NCBI GenBank assembly: GCA_963693315.1
Contig: CAVNZG010000994.1
Coordinates: forward strand, 1 to 64,000
Reading direction: 5' to 3'
Length of the DNA: 64,000 bases
Source of the DNA: Diogma glabrata
Taxonomy: Eukaryota; Arthropoda; Insecta; Diptera; Cylindrotomidae
Part shown: piece by piece, positions 14,201 through 24,061 of the stretch
How the letters are laid out: each line of letters starts with the position of its first letter
How positions within the stretch are numbered: position 1 is the first letter of the stretch
Translations under genes and position numbers: made by a program
The notes under the pieces: generated by a model
What the model saw: the letters and a program-made list of their open reading frames with translations, nothing else
The model's database searches: none
Told to the model about the DNA's origin: nothing

Positions 14201-14655
14201 AAATTAAATTATTTATTTTTCTATTTATATTCTACCCCAGTTCATTAGACTACCTTGAAGTAGATTTGCTTTATTTATTTGTAAGTTTAAACAAATAAAA
14301 AACAAAATACAACAAAACTAAAATCGCCCAAAGAAAACTTAAAGACGGCAAATAATAAAAATTTTTCCCATCTAGCACATAATCTTCTTCGTTTTCAACA
14401 GATAAATTAAATGCAATTCTTGATGCTTTTCTGTTGTTTAAAATTAATAAAAAATTTAAAAAATTATGCATATGAGAAAAAACGCAACAATAACAATAAA
14501 TTAAATTATTTATTTTTCTATTTATCTTCTATCCGAGTTCATTATACTACCTTGAAGTAGATTTGCTTTATTTATTTGTAAGTTTAAACAAATAAAAAAC
14601 AAAATACAACAAAACTAAAATCACCCAAAGAAAACTTAAAGACGTCAAATAATAA
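14201..14655. repeat. Direct duplication of about 155 bp
   Basis: 14,201-14,355 and 14,497-14,655 are near-identical direct copies (starting AATTAAATTATTTATTTTTC, with TTCATTA-ACTACCTTGAAG inside). Both are followed by versions of a small membrane-protein gene, intact in the first copy and truncated in the second (14,660-14,710). Confidence 0.85.
14271..14471 (-). CDS. Small single-pass membrane protein of the Maverick
   Basis: The 66-aa ORF has a moderately hydrophobic N-terminus, an acidic middle (NEEDY around residue 27) and a strong hydrophobic segment at about residues 44-62 ending in a short Lys-containing tail. Its function is unknown. A partial duplicate lies just downstream on the same strand, at about 14,560-14,710. 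It could be a viroporin-like or membrane-anchoring accessory protein, but nothing in the sequence proves this. Confidence 0.4.
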   Translation of the reverse strand: MHNFLNFLLILNNRKASRIAFNLSVENEEDYVLDGKNFYYLPSLSFLWAILVLLYFVFYLFKLTNK

Positions 14656-14659
14656 CGTT

Positions 14660-15000
14660 TACAATAGATAAATTAAATGCAATTCTTGATGCTTTTCTGT
14701 ATGCACACGAGAAAAAACGTATATTAAAAAATAATCTCGATGAAAATTTCTTGTACATTAATCAACTTATTATATCTTAACTTAGCTTAACTTATTGTTT
14801 ATTCTTTATTCTTCTTTTTCCATCATCAAAAACAAATTGAAAAATCATTTTTTATTTTGCTTTGTTCGTGATAATTTATTTACATTTTGTAAATTATGGC
14901 GATGAAAATTTAGATAAATTAAAAGATCTTGATGAAAATTTGCTTTACTCTCCGATTTAGAGTATTGAAGTAATACAAAAACAATATGATGACAAATTAA
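14660..15000. other. Maverick spacer upstream of PolB
   Basis: AT-rich, with the remnant of the duplicated small gene at its left end. No other coding signal is seen. Confidence 0.5.
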
Positions 15001-15010
15001 GTATAAAAGC
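15001..15010 (+). promoter_or_regulatory. TATA box for PolB
   Basis: GTATAAAAGC lies 54 bp upstream of the ATG at 15,064. This spacing supports 15,064, rather than the ATG at 15,157-15,159, as the original start. Confidence 0.6.
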
Positions 15011-15063
15011 CTATCATGCTAGAAAATTTATATTGTATTAGTTTTGTGATTCAACATTAAAAC

Positions 15064-18000
15064 ATGGCAAAAAAACTTCTAATGAAAAGGTTTATAACTT
15101 CTGGGGAAGAAGTGGAAGAAGAGCGATTTTTAATCGATTCCGAAACGGGGGAAAAATATGCAGAAGTTTAACTTGCGCAGACGCGAAACTAAATTTTCGA
15201 TAAAACCTGTACCAAGCTATATTGATCCAATTACTTGGATTAAAGGGGCACTCCACGATATTGTCAAATATATTACAAAAGAAGTTAGCCCAAGCGACAA
15301 AATTGGAATGACATTTTGTGGTGAAAGCTTCGAGCATCGTGGCCCTGCATGGATAAACTTTCAAACAGCAGGTGGACTGACGTTTCAGCATATTTGGGAT
15401 GTGATTTCAAAGGTTTTTCAAAACAATTCCGAGGGTGAGTACTTTTAAATGAAAATGCTGAACATTTTTTACTTTTTCACTTTTACTTTACAGGTTTAAG
15501 TACAGACAAATTTTGTTTGACCGCAACATATATCAGTTTACCTTATGGTAAAGGTAGGAAAAAACAATTTTACAATTTTGCTGAAGAATGCAAACAACGC
15601 CGTGGTATAATAACAATAAAAAATAAAGATAACTTATGCTTACTTCGTGCCCTAGTAGTGTGCATTGCAAAAATTGATAAAGAGGTCAATTTTAGACACA
15701 TTTTACATGATGTCGGGAAAATTCAAGCAATTAAAGCTAAAGAGCTAATCCAAAAAGCAGGCGTAATTATTCCACAACAGGGGTGTGGAATACATGAATT
15801 AACAAAATTTCAAAATTATTTGACAAATTACAAAATTGTTGTCTACCAATATAACACTAGGGGTCGAATTGTGATATTTGAGGGAAATACCACAAAAGAT
15901 GTAAAAAACCTAAATTTGTTATACCATGAAAATCATTTTAATGTGATTGGATCACTCACTGCTGCTTTTTGTACAGATTATTATTGCGAAAGTTGTCACG
16001 TTCCATTTTGGCACAAAAATGAACACAGATGTTCAAAAACTTGTCCATGTTGTCGTAATTCAACACAATGCCCAAAGAATGGTACAAATGTTAAATGCAA
16101 TATCTGTAATAGAACATTTAGAGGGGAAAAATGTTTTGATTTTCATCGAGCCTCATCATGTAACTCAAAAAGTATTTGTGATACAGTGAAAAAGTGTTTA
16201 AATTGTTTGCACGTTTACAAAACAGAAAGACAGCATTTTTGTAATGAATATTTTTGTAAAATTTGTCATCAACATGTACCTTCGGATCATCTTTGCTTCA
16301 TTCAGCAAGATAAAAAACAGAAAAATTTTAAAAACTGCATATATGTATTCTACGATTTAGAGACAAGACAGGAAAAAAATATTGATACACAACTAAGACA
16401 GCATATCCCTAATTTGTGTGTTTTACAGCAAAGATGTGACAACTGTATTGACGATGAATCTCTAGTTTTTTGTCAAAAGTGTAAATTTAGACAAATAATT
16501 TTTGAAGAAAATCATGTAATCGAAAAAATGATGAATCACATTTTGAAATTAAGCGCAGAATTCCGTGAAATAATTGTCGTAGCTCATAACGGACAAGCGT
16601 TTGATCATCAGTTTATTTTAAACTATGTTTTAAACAAAACGAATGTGGAACCCAAACTAATAATGAGAGGAACGAAAATTATTTTGATGATGATCAACAA
16701 TGTCAAATTTATCGATTCACTTAATTTTTTCCCGATGGCCCTAGCAAAATTGCCAAAAGCCTTTAACTTATCTACAAAATTAAAAAAGGGGTTTTTTCCG
16801 CATTTATTTAATAAACTGGAAAATGAAAATTATATAGGTTCTTTACCGCCTATGAAATATTTCACCCCCGATTCAATGAAAGAAGATGAGAGAAATGAGT
16901 TTCATAAATGGTACACTGAAAATAAAAATTGCGAATTCAACATGCGAAAAGAAATAGTTGAATACTGTAGCAATGATGTGAAGATTTTGACTGAAGCTTG
17001 TTTAAGCTTCAGAAGAATATTTTTACAAGAATGCAACATTGAACCGTTTTTAGAAGCAGCAACAATAGCCTCAGCCTGTAACCTAGTGTTCAGACGAAAC
17101 TTTCTGTGTTTGAACACGATAGGTATAATTCCACGACATGGTTACAGACTAGTCGACAATCAATCCGAAATTGCTCTACAGTGGCTTGTATGGGAGCAGG
17201 ACACCCGAAAAATTAAATTTCAATATGCTGCTAACGGGAGAGAAAAAGTGATTGGCGGTGTCAAAGTTGATGCATTTTGTGACAGCACTAAGGAAGTTTT
17301 TGAGTTTCAAGGTAATAAAACAAAATTAAAATTCAAAACACGCTATAACACATTATTAATTTTTATTAACTTTCTAGGTTGTTTTTACCATGGTCATCCG
17401 AAGTGCCTAATCCATAAAAGAGATGTATCCTTGTATAATGATTCTAACGATACTTTAAATCAAAGGTATGAAAGAACGCTGGCCAAAAATGAGTACTTAA
17501 AATCCCTTGGATATAAAGTAATCGAAATGTGGGAATGCGCATTTCGCGAACAAATGAAAACAAACAAAAATATGTTTTACTTAAAAAACCACCCAATAAT
17601 TTTTACTGCACCACTAAACCCTCGGGATGCATTCTATGGTGGAAGAACAGGCAATGTCTACACTCATTATAAGTATAAAAACGGGGAGAAAATTAAATAC
17701 ATAGACGTCTGCTCGATGTACCCGGGGGTCTGTAAATATGGCAAATTTCCTGTTAAACACCCTAAAGTACATGTTGGAAATTCTGTGTGTTCTGGAATTG
17801 ATTTACAAAAAACGAATGGGTTGATTAAATGTAAAATATTACCACCAGAAAACCTATTTCATCCAGTTTTACCGCAAAAACAAAATAACAAATTGATGTT
17901 CTCACTCTGCCAAAGCTGCGGAGATCAAAAAAATCAAAGTGCATTTTGTTTACATTCTAACGATGAAAGGGCATTAACTGGAACATGGGTGATTGACGAA

Positions 18001-19017
18001 GTTTTACAGGCTCTCAAAAAAAACTACAAAATTTTACACATTTACGAAATCTGGGAATACGAGATTACGCAATATAACAAGGAAAAGAAAGAACAAGGAC
18101 TCTTCACGGAAATGATGAATAAGTTTATAAAAATTAAACAGGAATCTTCAGGTTTTCCGTCTAAATATCAAACAGAATTGGAAAAACAAAAGTGTATTGA
18201 TTCCTTTTTAAGTTCAGAAGAAGTTCAATTGGAATTTAAAAATATCAACAATAATCCTGGATTAAGGTCTTTTGCAAAATTAATTTTAAATTCTTTTTGG
18301 GGAAAATTTGGTCAGCGAGAAAACCAACAACAAACAACTATTGTTAACCAACCGTTTGTTTTGAATGACTTACTAACAAATCCTTCAATAGAAGTTTGTC
18401 AAATACTACCTATTAACGAGGAAGTTATAATTGTGAGCTGGCAGTATAAAGAAGAAGCGGTAAATTCTCTATCAACAATCAATGTGTGTATAGCTGCTTA
18501 CACAACAGCACAGGCTCGACTTCATCTTTACAGCTATCTAGAAAAGATCGGTCACAGAGTTTTGTATTACGATACGGACTCAATCATTTATATAAGTCAA
18601 GAAGGAGAATATGACCCACCTCTAGGAGAACGTATTGGTGATATGACCGATGAACTAGAATGTTATGGCCTCGGCAGCTATATATCTGAATTTGTTAGTG
18701 GTGGACCAAAAAATTACGCGTTTAAAGTTTTTTCGACTAAAGATAACTCAGAAAAGCTTGTTTGTAAAGTTAAAGGCATAAATTTAAACCATACAACATC
18801 CAAACTAATAAATTTTGAAACGATTAAACATGCTGTTCTTCATCCGCAAGATTGGGAAAATATCGCTGTGGTTTCACAAAATATTAAAAGAACTAAAGAT
18901 CATGAGGTTCATAAAGTAACTGAAACAAAAAGATACCAACCGAAATCAGAAAAACGTCGATTTCTGAAAGACCATAGTTCCGTACCGTTTGGATACAAAA
19001 GGCCTAAATTTGTGTAA
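15064..19017 (+). CDS. Protein-primed family B DNA polymerase (PolB), two introns
   Basis: Replicative polymerase of the Maverick. A 35-codon segment from 15,064 ends at TAA 15,169-15,171. The conserved reading continues in another frame from about 15,158, so there is a one-base shift near 15,163-15,169. Intron 1 is 15,435-15,493 (GTGAGT...TTTACAG). Intron 2 is 17,312-17,377 (GTAATA...TTTCTAG); it is 66 nt, without stops, and falls between EFQ and GCFYHG. Domains: OTU-like NKDNLCL-RAL near 15,627; Cys/His-rich region 15,975-16,310; 3'-5' exonuclease motifs YDLET (about 16,352), AHNGQAFD (about 16,590) and YCSNDVK (about 16,963); polymerase motif A DVCSMYP (17,704-17,724), motif B near 18,277-18,312 (NSFWGKFG) and motif C YDTDS (about 18,568-18,585). 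All catalytic Asp residues are present. Confidence 0.93.
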
Positions 19018-19296
19018 ACTACGATTATTACACAACATAAAGGTAAAACAGAAGTCAATTTTAGTCGGAGTAACAAATATTCAGTTTTTTAGTTTTAAGC
19101 AATTTTGTAGCTTATGTAAACATAAAATAAAAGGTCGGGTTTTTTTCATATTTTTCCCGACGTAAAACAAAAGTTTTAGTGAGTTTTTCTTTAATAATTT
19201 CAAGTAAACGAAAACTTATTTATTTCCAGTAAAAACGAGGAATTATTTTATACAAATTTATTAATACTTAATTTTACCAAAATGTTTTCAGAAGTT
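19018..19296. other. Spacer between convergent PolB and integrase genes
   Basis: AT-rich with AATAAA signals on both strands (for example ATAAAATAAAAGG near 19,123). It probably holds the 3' ends of both transcripts. Confidence 0.5.
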
Positions 19297-20235
19297 CTAA
19301 ATTATATTGTTTTTATCTACCCATGAATTGTGCGATTTATCAAATCCTAACCATTTGACGTAAACTTTATTCCCTTTTCTTTTTAAAATCTGCTCGACAA
19401 GATAGGTATCAGAAAATTTTACAGGTGTTAGTTCTGTTTCATAAAATCCCCCGGAAATTGGAGTGTTGGTATAATCGACTAAGTTATACGTAATCGGATA
19501 TGTATTTTTAACTTTAACCACTTTAAAAATTTCTGTTGACCAGTTTGGTTGATAGCCTTTTTCAAAGTTTCCTTTATTTTTGCTGACTCTTACATTATCT
19601 CCTATCTTAAATTTAGCTTTTTGAAAAATTTTTGGATGCATGTATACACTTCTAAGTATTGATTTTTCATTTTTCTTTGAAACATTTTCTGGAGGTAATT
19701 TGATTGTTCTATGCGGTGTTGAGTTATAGTTTTTTAACAATGATTGTAAAATTGAGATCCATTTGTAATTCCCCTGTAAACTGAAATTTTTCCACATCAT
19801 ACTTTTCAAAGTTCGATTAAAACGTTCCACGATAGATGCCTTAAGCTCTGAGAATGTATGATAATGATTAATTTTATTTTTCAACATATATTGTTTAAAC
19901 TGTCTGTTGAAAAACTCTTTGCCTTGGTCTGAATGAATATTTTTTGGGGAATCCTTTGCTTGCTTGATAATATTTTCAAGTGCTCGTAAAACATCTTCAG
20001 CAGTTTTACGTTTGACAGGTTCAGCATAAGCGTATTTGGAAAAAGTATCAATCACCGTCAATAAATATTTGAAACCTTTATTAAATTTGGCATAAGGAAT
20101 CATTTCGACTAAATCAATTTGCCAAGTATCATTCAAACCCTTTTGAATGAACTTTCTCCTACGAAAATTTTTTCTAAGTGGCCTGTGTAGCTCTGAAACA
20201 ATTTGTGCTCGTGACATCCTATACACAATACACAC
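19297..20235 (-). CDS. Retroviral-type integrase with C-terminal chromodomain
   Basis: The 312-aa protein inserts the element into host DNA. The DDE catalytic residues are D41 (IDLVEM), D103 (HSDQGKEFF) and E137 (SIVERFNR), with normal spacing. Residues about 278-312 match a chromodomain (YLVEQILKRKG...VYVKWLGF...SWV), which in related enzymes steers integration to modified chromatin. The better start is Met7 (20,217, MSRAQI), because the shared TATA-like box lies at 20,254-20,263, about 40 bp upstream. It is divergent from the acidic gene at 20,347. The frame is intact. Confidence 0.93.
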   Translation of the reverse strand: MCIVYRMSRAQIVSELHRPLRKNFRRRKFIQKGLNDTWQIDLVEMIPYAKFNKGFKYLLTVIDTFSKYAYAEPVKRKTAEDVLRALENIIKQAKDSPKNIHSDQGKEFFNRQFKQYMLKNKINHYHTFSELKASIVERFNRTLKSMMWKNFSLQGNYKWISILQSLLKNYNSTPHRTIKLPPENVSKKNEKSILRSVYMHPKIFQKAKFKIGDNVRVSKNKGNFEKGYQPNWSTEIFKVVKVKNTYPITYNLVDYTNTPISGGFYETELTPVKFSDTYLVEQILKRKGNKVYVKWLGFDKSHNSWVDKNNII

Positions 20236-20253
20236 AATATTTAGTTTCTCTTT

Positions 20254-20263
20254 CTATATATAG
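20254..20263. promoter_or_regulatory. Symmetrical TATA box between divergent genes
   Basis: CTATATATAG is a perfect palindrome. It lies about 40 bp from the integrase start (minus) and about 85 bp from the acidic gene start (plus), so it could serve both directions. Confidence 0.5.
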
Positions 20264-20346
20264 AGGCAGCTGATTCTGAAAAGTTGTACATAATAGCTAA
20301 ATTTTTGTAGAAATCCTCAGTCTCCCTACAGAAATCAACTTTTAAT

Positions 20347-20811
20347 ATGGAAGCTGATTCGACTTCGTTTCCGTTTACCAACGAAAGTAATGAAAATTAT
20401 TTTTTAAATAAAATTACACAAGAAAACCAAATTAGTTCAACCACGAATGATTATGATGTTGATGTTGACGAGGTGACCTCGTCTTTTCAAGAATTTATAC
20501 CACTACCACCATCACCACCGCAATTACTTGAAGAGGAGGAAGAAGAGGAATGGCAGGACGGTCAAAACTGGTTTGACTCTCAAACAGATGATCTGCAGGT
20601 TAACGAGGTGACCTCGTCTTTTCAAGAATTTATACCACCACCACCATCACCACCGCAATTACTTGAAGAGGAGGAAGAAGAGGAATGGCAGGACGGTCAA
20701 AACTGGTTTGACTCTCAAACAGATGATCTGCAGGTTAACGAAGAACAAAATATCGAAGTCGAGCAAGAAGGATATTTCGAATGGTTTTTTAGTAACATTA
20801 TAGATAGATAA
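20347..20811 (+). CDS. Acidic, proline-containing protein with internal tandem duplication
   Basis: The 154-aa protein contains a 45-residue unit (EVTSSFQEFIP, a PPSPPQLL stretch, a run of seven Glu, then WQDGQNWFDSQTDDLQ) that occurs twice, encoded by two 135-bp copies starting at about 20,467 and 20,602. The DNA copies are nearly identical, so the duplication is recent. It is probably disordered, with no recognised family. The Trp-rich acidic motif suggests a protein-binding segment; this is inference. It is the only plus-strand gene between the integrase and the capsid cluster. Confidence 0.75.
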   Translation: MEADSTSFPFTNESNENYFLNKITQENQISSTTNDYDVDVDEVTSSFQEFIPLPPSPPQLLEEEEEEEWQDGQNWFDSQTDDLQVNEVTSSFQEFIPPPPSPPQLLEEEEEEEWQDGQNWFDSQTDDLQVNEEQNIEVEQEGYFEWFFSNIIDR

Positions 20812-20851
20812 AAATAAAAATAAAAATAAAATAAATAAAAGGCAATTGTTT

Positions 20852-21394
20852 TTATTTTCGTACAATTTTGCGTAGTTTATTGTTTAATATTACAGGTATC
20901 TCGAAAAATAATCTAGAAAAATTACACTGCACATTGATCCGTTGCTTTGGGATGTTAATTTCTTCATGCAACTTTTCCACTTGTTTTTCTTCACAGGTTT
21001 TTATGTATTTTTCAACATACGCTCTTACATTTTGTTCGGAATTTTTATAGTGAATCATTACAGCTTGAAGAAAATCAACAAGGTTGTTAAATATATCGGC
21101 CTCTTCTCTGTTGACACTAAGAGTTTGACTACGAATAGCTTGAATTCCTGCTTGTAAACATAATTTGGTATTTTTTATTGTTCGACTGCACAGCAGCTTT
21201 TTGTATAGATGGTAAAATTCACACCAATCACGATATTTCAGAACAATTACTTCTTTTCCATTACGATGGAATATGGTTGTGGCTTCAAATGATTCCCCCG
21301 TAAAACCAACAGAAATTCTAAAGGTCTGGTTTTTATTAAGAAAGTATGTATAGTTTAATAATAAAGACATCGTGTTTTCATGTCGAATTTCCAT
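20852..21394 (-). CDS. Maverick protein of unknown function
   Basis: The 180-aa protein has an N-terminal beta-rich stretch (residues 10-60, with FRISVGFTGESFEATTIF) and a helical remainder with a charged C-terminus. I do not recognise a family. It overlaps the start of the protease gene upstream by 17 bp, so the two may share a transcript. The frame is intact. The stop lies near 20,852, close to the end of the acidic gene on the other strand. Confidence 0.8.
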   Translation of the reverse strand: MEIRHENTMSLLLNYTYFLNKNQTFRISVGFTGESFEATTIFHRNGKEVIVLKYRDWCEFYHLYKKLLCSRTIKNTKLCLQAGIQAIRSQTLSVNREEADIFNNLVDFLQAVMIHYKNSEQNVRAYVEKYIKTCEEKQVEKLHEEINIPKQRINVQCNFSRLFFEIPVILNNKLRKIVRK

Positions 21395-21893
21395 TTCTTT
21401 TTAACTTTCCTCTAACTCTCGGGTTACAAGACTGTAAAAAGTTGTATTTTCCAAATATTTTATGAAATAGTTTTAAAATCAACCTGTCATTTTCAATATG
21501 ATTTACTTTACTGAATTGGTTCAAAAAACTTTTCATACTTAAACCAAAACATCTAAACCAAACGTAAACACAACAATATTGCCCGCATACATCTGTAAAA
21601 TTACTTTGCAACTGTTTATCATTAAAAATTAAACAATGATTCTTCAAATATCTTAAAATTTCAGGTTTAGTTGGTTTCTGCCCAAAAGAATCAAAGTATT
21701 CTATACACCCCTTTTTAGGAATATAAATAGCTAACCAGTGTGTTCCAGGGTCCTTAGCCTTATCCGTGTTAACGATTAAAAGAGATGGTTTTTCTTTTAC
21801 TTTTGGAATTCTATCCAGAGCGAATACCCCCTTAAATTTTTTGTTTGTACGCTGGTTACATTTTAAAATGTTAGTTATTTCTAAAGTGTTCAT
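21378..21893 (-). CDS. Adenain-like cysteine protease
   Basis: The 171-aa maturation protease is of the adenovirus/Ulp1 clan. The catalytic triad is visible as H52 (GTHWLAIYI), D68 (EYFDSFGQ) and C103 (DVCGQYCC), in the right order and spacing. It is expected to cleave capsid precursors. Its start overlaps the preceding gene by 4 bp (21,890-21,893) and its end overlaps the next by 17 bp. The frame is intact. Confidence 0.92.
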   Translation of the reverse strand: MNTLEITNILKCNQRTNKKFKGVFALDRIPKVKEKPSLLIVNTDKAKDPGTHWLAIYIPKKGCIEYFDSFGQKPTKPEILRYLKNHCLIFNDKQLQSNFTDVCGQYCCVYVWFRCFGLSMKSFLNQFSKVNHIENDRLILKLFHKIFGKYNFLQSCNPRVRGKLKRNGNST

Positions 21894-22225
21894 AAAATAA
21901 ATTGACTCAGATCATAAACTTTGCTCGCTTCCTTTACATAATTTACTAAAAACTCTTTTTTAATTAGTTTGTTGGTAATGATTATATCAAAACTTTCTAA
22001 TATTTGTTTAAACTCTTTAGTTATATTTTCGTTAGTCACAGTTCCAAAAGAATAATTTTCAATATTTTGATTTGTTAGCTCTTTTGTTGGAAACTTGTAA
22101 GTAAACTCTTTTACGAACTTCTTACAAGGCTCTTTAAATCCCACTATACTAATTTCTTTCACAAACAAACTGTTTTTGTCGTTACAACAAAATGTAACAT
22201 CGACAAGTGCACAGGATGAAGACAT
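21890..22225 (-). CDS. Short relative of the 26,755 protein
   Basis: The 111-aa protein begins with an ALVDVTF strand and a following FVKEISIVGF segment, resembling the FIVDLQF and YFVKELALLE segments of the protein at 26,755-27,237. A later stretch (FDIIITNKLIKKEFLVNYV) aligns with its EKIYVKGEQKKFFLEKYI. It lacks the C-terminal Cys/His part. A TATA-like box is at 22,258-22,269. The function is unknown; an RNase H-like fold is possible but unproven. Confidence 0.7.
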   Translation of the reverse strand: MSSSCALVDVTFCCNDKNSLFVKEISIVGFKEPCKKFVKEFTYKFPTKELTNQNIENYSFGTVTNENITKEFKQILESFDIIITNKLIKKEFLVNYVKEASKVYDLSQFIL

Positions 22226-22257
22226 GATGTAAAATATTTAGACTCACGCTTTTTCAT

Positions 22258-22269
22258 CCTATTTATAGG
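22258..22269 (-). promoter_or_regulatory. TATA box upstream of the 22,225 gene
   Basis: The minus strand reads CCTATAAATAGG, a palindrome about 35 bp upstream of the ATG at 22,225. It lies between this gene and the end of the capsid gene. Confidence 0.55.
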
Positions 22270-23564
22270 TTTGTGAATATATTTCGATTTTTATCGATTT
22301 GAATGTTTGCATCAAATTCCCCATAAACAATTGCAGTTAATGTGGACGGCAATGGTTTTGATAACTTTGCTTCAATTCTAACAGTTCCTTGATTAAGTAG
22401 ACCTTGGCACATTTCATTCCCTGATGCATCGGGGGTTAAATCAAAAGCAAGTAAAAAAAATCCATTGCTAAACATTGTTTTTGTTATCTGATGACCTTTA
22501 TCATTATGGAATATCCCTGTTCCTTGAAAAAGTGTGTTGTAGGCTCTGGTATAACAATTATATTCATCAGAGAAACTAGTTTCAATTGCTGTATTAGGTA
22601 TCTGTACCCCATTCACATTCAACGAAAATTGAGAAATATCAAAATGTTTAAAATTGTACGGGTTTTTTGATCTTTTTCCTGAATAACCAATATTTTCGGT
22701 CATACAAAAGATGATTGTAGTCGGCAATTGACCAATGAAAACGTTGTCGAGCGATATGGATGATGTATTCATAGGAAGAGTATAGGTTTTTACTTCCACA
22801 CGTTTATAACTATATATAGCATTCTTTTTTTCCAAAACAGCGTTATGTGCTAATAGAACACTCGGATTAACAGTTACATGTCTCATAAACAATGTTGCTT
22901 CTAAAATTTTCAATTGAGATTCATCGGTATCGTCAGAAAAAAAATAGAATTCTGGTTTTTCTAGTGTTAGTGTAATTCGAACATCCACGTTGTTTATAAG
23001 TAAGGTAGGCTGGTTAAACATATCTACATGTAGTTTACCCATTAGCTCAACAACATTGCTATTATTATACAATTTTTGACGGTCTTTCGATCCAGAATTA
23101 TTAGATTTTTCTATGTTCGCCTTATCTAATGTCCACCCTGAGCACTCTAAATGTGTGGTAGCAGCATCATTACCATAATTTAATAGCGATTCAATATATG
23201 CTCTATAGTGATAATTTCCGTCTGATGGTGTTATATTTTTCCCGTTTAATTGAATATTACATTGTTTTATTAGAGAATGTAAAAGATTGTTAACTACACT
23301 TGGCTGTGATAGTTCTTTTCCGTCTGCCCCTTTATCATTATTCCATAACCCTCCATCTTTTTTCAAAATCCGTATTTTCAATCTTAAATATGTAGAAGAT
23401 AAGCCCCTATATGTATCTCCATGACCTAATGAAACAAATTCTATTACCGATGGTTTATCTAATGAGGCTATAGGGTTGTAAGAAACCTCTTCGGATCGTA
23501 GAATACTTGATTGAATAGGTTGTGCTTTAAATATATCCAATTCAGATTTCATACATTCCACCAT
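22263..23564 (-). CDS. Major capsid protein (PY, double jelly-roll)
   Basis: The 433-aa protein matches the Maverick PY family, which is known as a double jelly-roll major capsid protein. Support comes from its length, its place between the protease and the penton-like gene, and its C-terminal pattern (LLAFDLTPD, then GTVRIEAKLSKPLP, then VYGEFDANIQID). The N-terminal part has DTYRGLSSTYLRLKIRI. The start could be Met1 (23,564) or Met5 (23,552). There is no internal stop or missing block. Confidence 0.9.
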   Translation of the reverse strand: MVECMKSELDIFKAQPIQSSILRSEEVSYNPIASLDKPSVIEFVSLGHGDTYRGLSSTYLRLKIRILKKDGGLWNNDKGADGKELSQPSVVNNLLHSLIKQCNIQLNGKNITPSDGNYHYRAYIESLLNYGNDAATTHLECSGWTLDKANIEKSNNSGSKDRQKLYNNSNVVELMGKLHVDMFNQPTLLINNVDVRITLTLEKPEFYFFSDDTDESQLKILEATLFMRHVTVNPSVLLAHNAVLEKKNAIYSYKRVEVKTYTLPMNTSSISLDNVFIGQLPTTIIFCMTENIGYSGKRSKNPYNFKHFDISQFSLNVNGVQIPNTAIETSFSDEYNCYTRAYNTLFQGTGIFHNDKGHQITKTMFSNGFFLLAFDLTPDASGNEMCQGLLNQGTVRIEAKLSKPLPSTLTAIVYGEFDANIQIDKNRNIFTNL

Positions 23565-23566
23565 AA

Positions 23567-24016
23567 TTAATCAAAAATATCTTTTTCTTTCTTACGCCTA
23601 ATAACTTTACGTCGTTTCGAGGTAAAATAATTTAAATTTTTGATCGACGGCTTATTTATAACTTTTCTTTTCCTTTTTCCCGACCCATACATTTCATTGA
23701 GTTTTTGAACTGCCCCGCGTCTTACACTTTTGACAATCTCTTTACCGCGATCTTGCAGAACTTCCTTAATATTTGCACCGGATACAATATCTGATAAAGC
23801 ACTTATACCAGAGTTTACAACCTGCCTTTTTAGTAAATCAGCCCCCGAAGAAAATATTGGTTTCAAATACTTGAAAAGTCCCCCAAAAAAACTACCTAGG
23901 CCACGTCCTCGTTGATATGGTACAGTCGAATGTACCAACGGACCAATATCCTCAATGCCTTTCCCCGTTTGACTCAAATAGTATCTGTAATATACTCCTT
24001 CCATAATGCTTTTCAT
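23567..24016 (-). CDS. pVI-like amphipathic capsid peptide
   Basis: The 149-aa protein has a Gly/Phe-rich amphipathic helix at about residues 38-60 (GRGLGSFFGGLFKYLKPIF) and a Lys/Arg-rich tail. This plan matches the adenovirus pVI/pX-like proteins reported for Mavericks and adintoviruses, thought to act in membrane disruption and capsid assembly. The start at Met5 (24,004) is also possible. It is two bases upstream of the major capsid gene and probably co-expressed with it. Confidence 0.8.
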   Translation of the reverse strand: MKSIMEGVYYRYYLSQTGKGIEDIGPLVHSTVPYQRGRGLGSFFGGLFKYLKPIFSSGADLLKRQVVNSGISALSDIVSGANIKEVLQDRGKEIVKSVRRGAVQKLNEMYGSGKRKRKVINKPSIKNLNYFTSKRRKVIRRKKEKDIFD

Positions 24017-24047
24017 AAAACACTAAATTGTTTAATAGAATCCCCCC

Positions 24048-24061
24048 TTTTATTTATATAC
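24048..24061 (-). promoter_or_regulatory. TATA box for the capsid pair
   Basis: The minus strand reads GTATATAAATAAAA, followed by a G run, about 35-45 bp upstream of the ATG at 24,016. It also overlaps the end of the penton-like gene. Confidence 0.55.
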
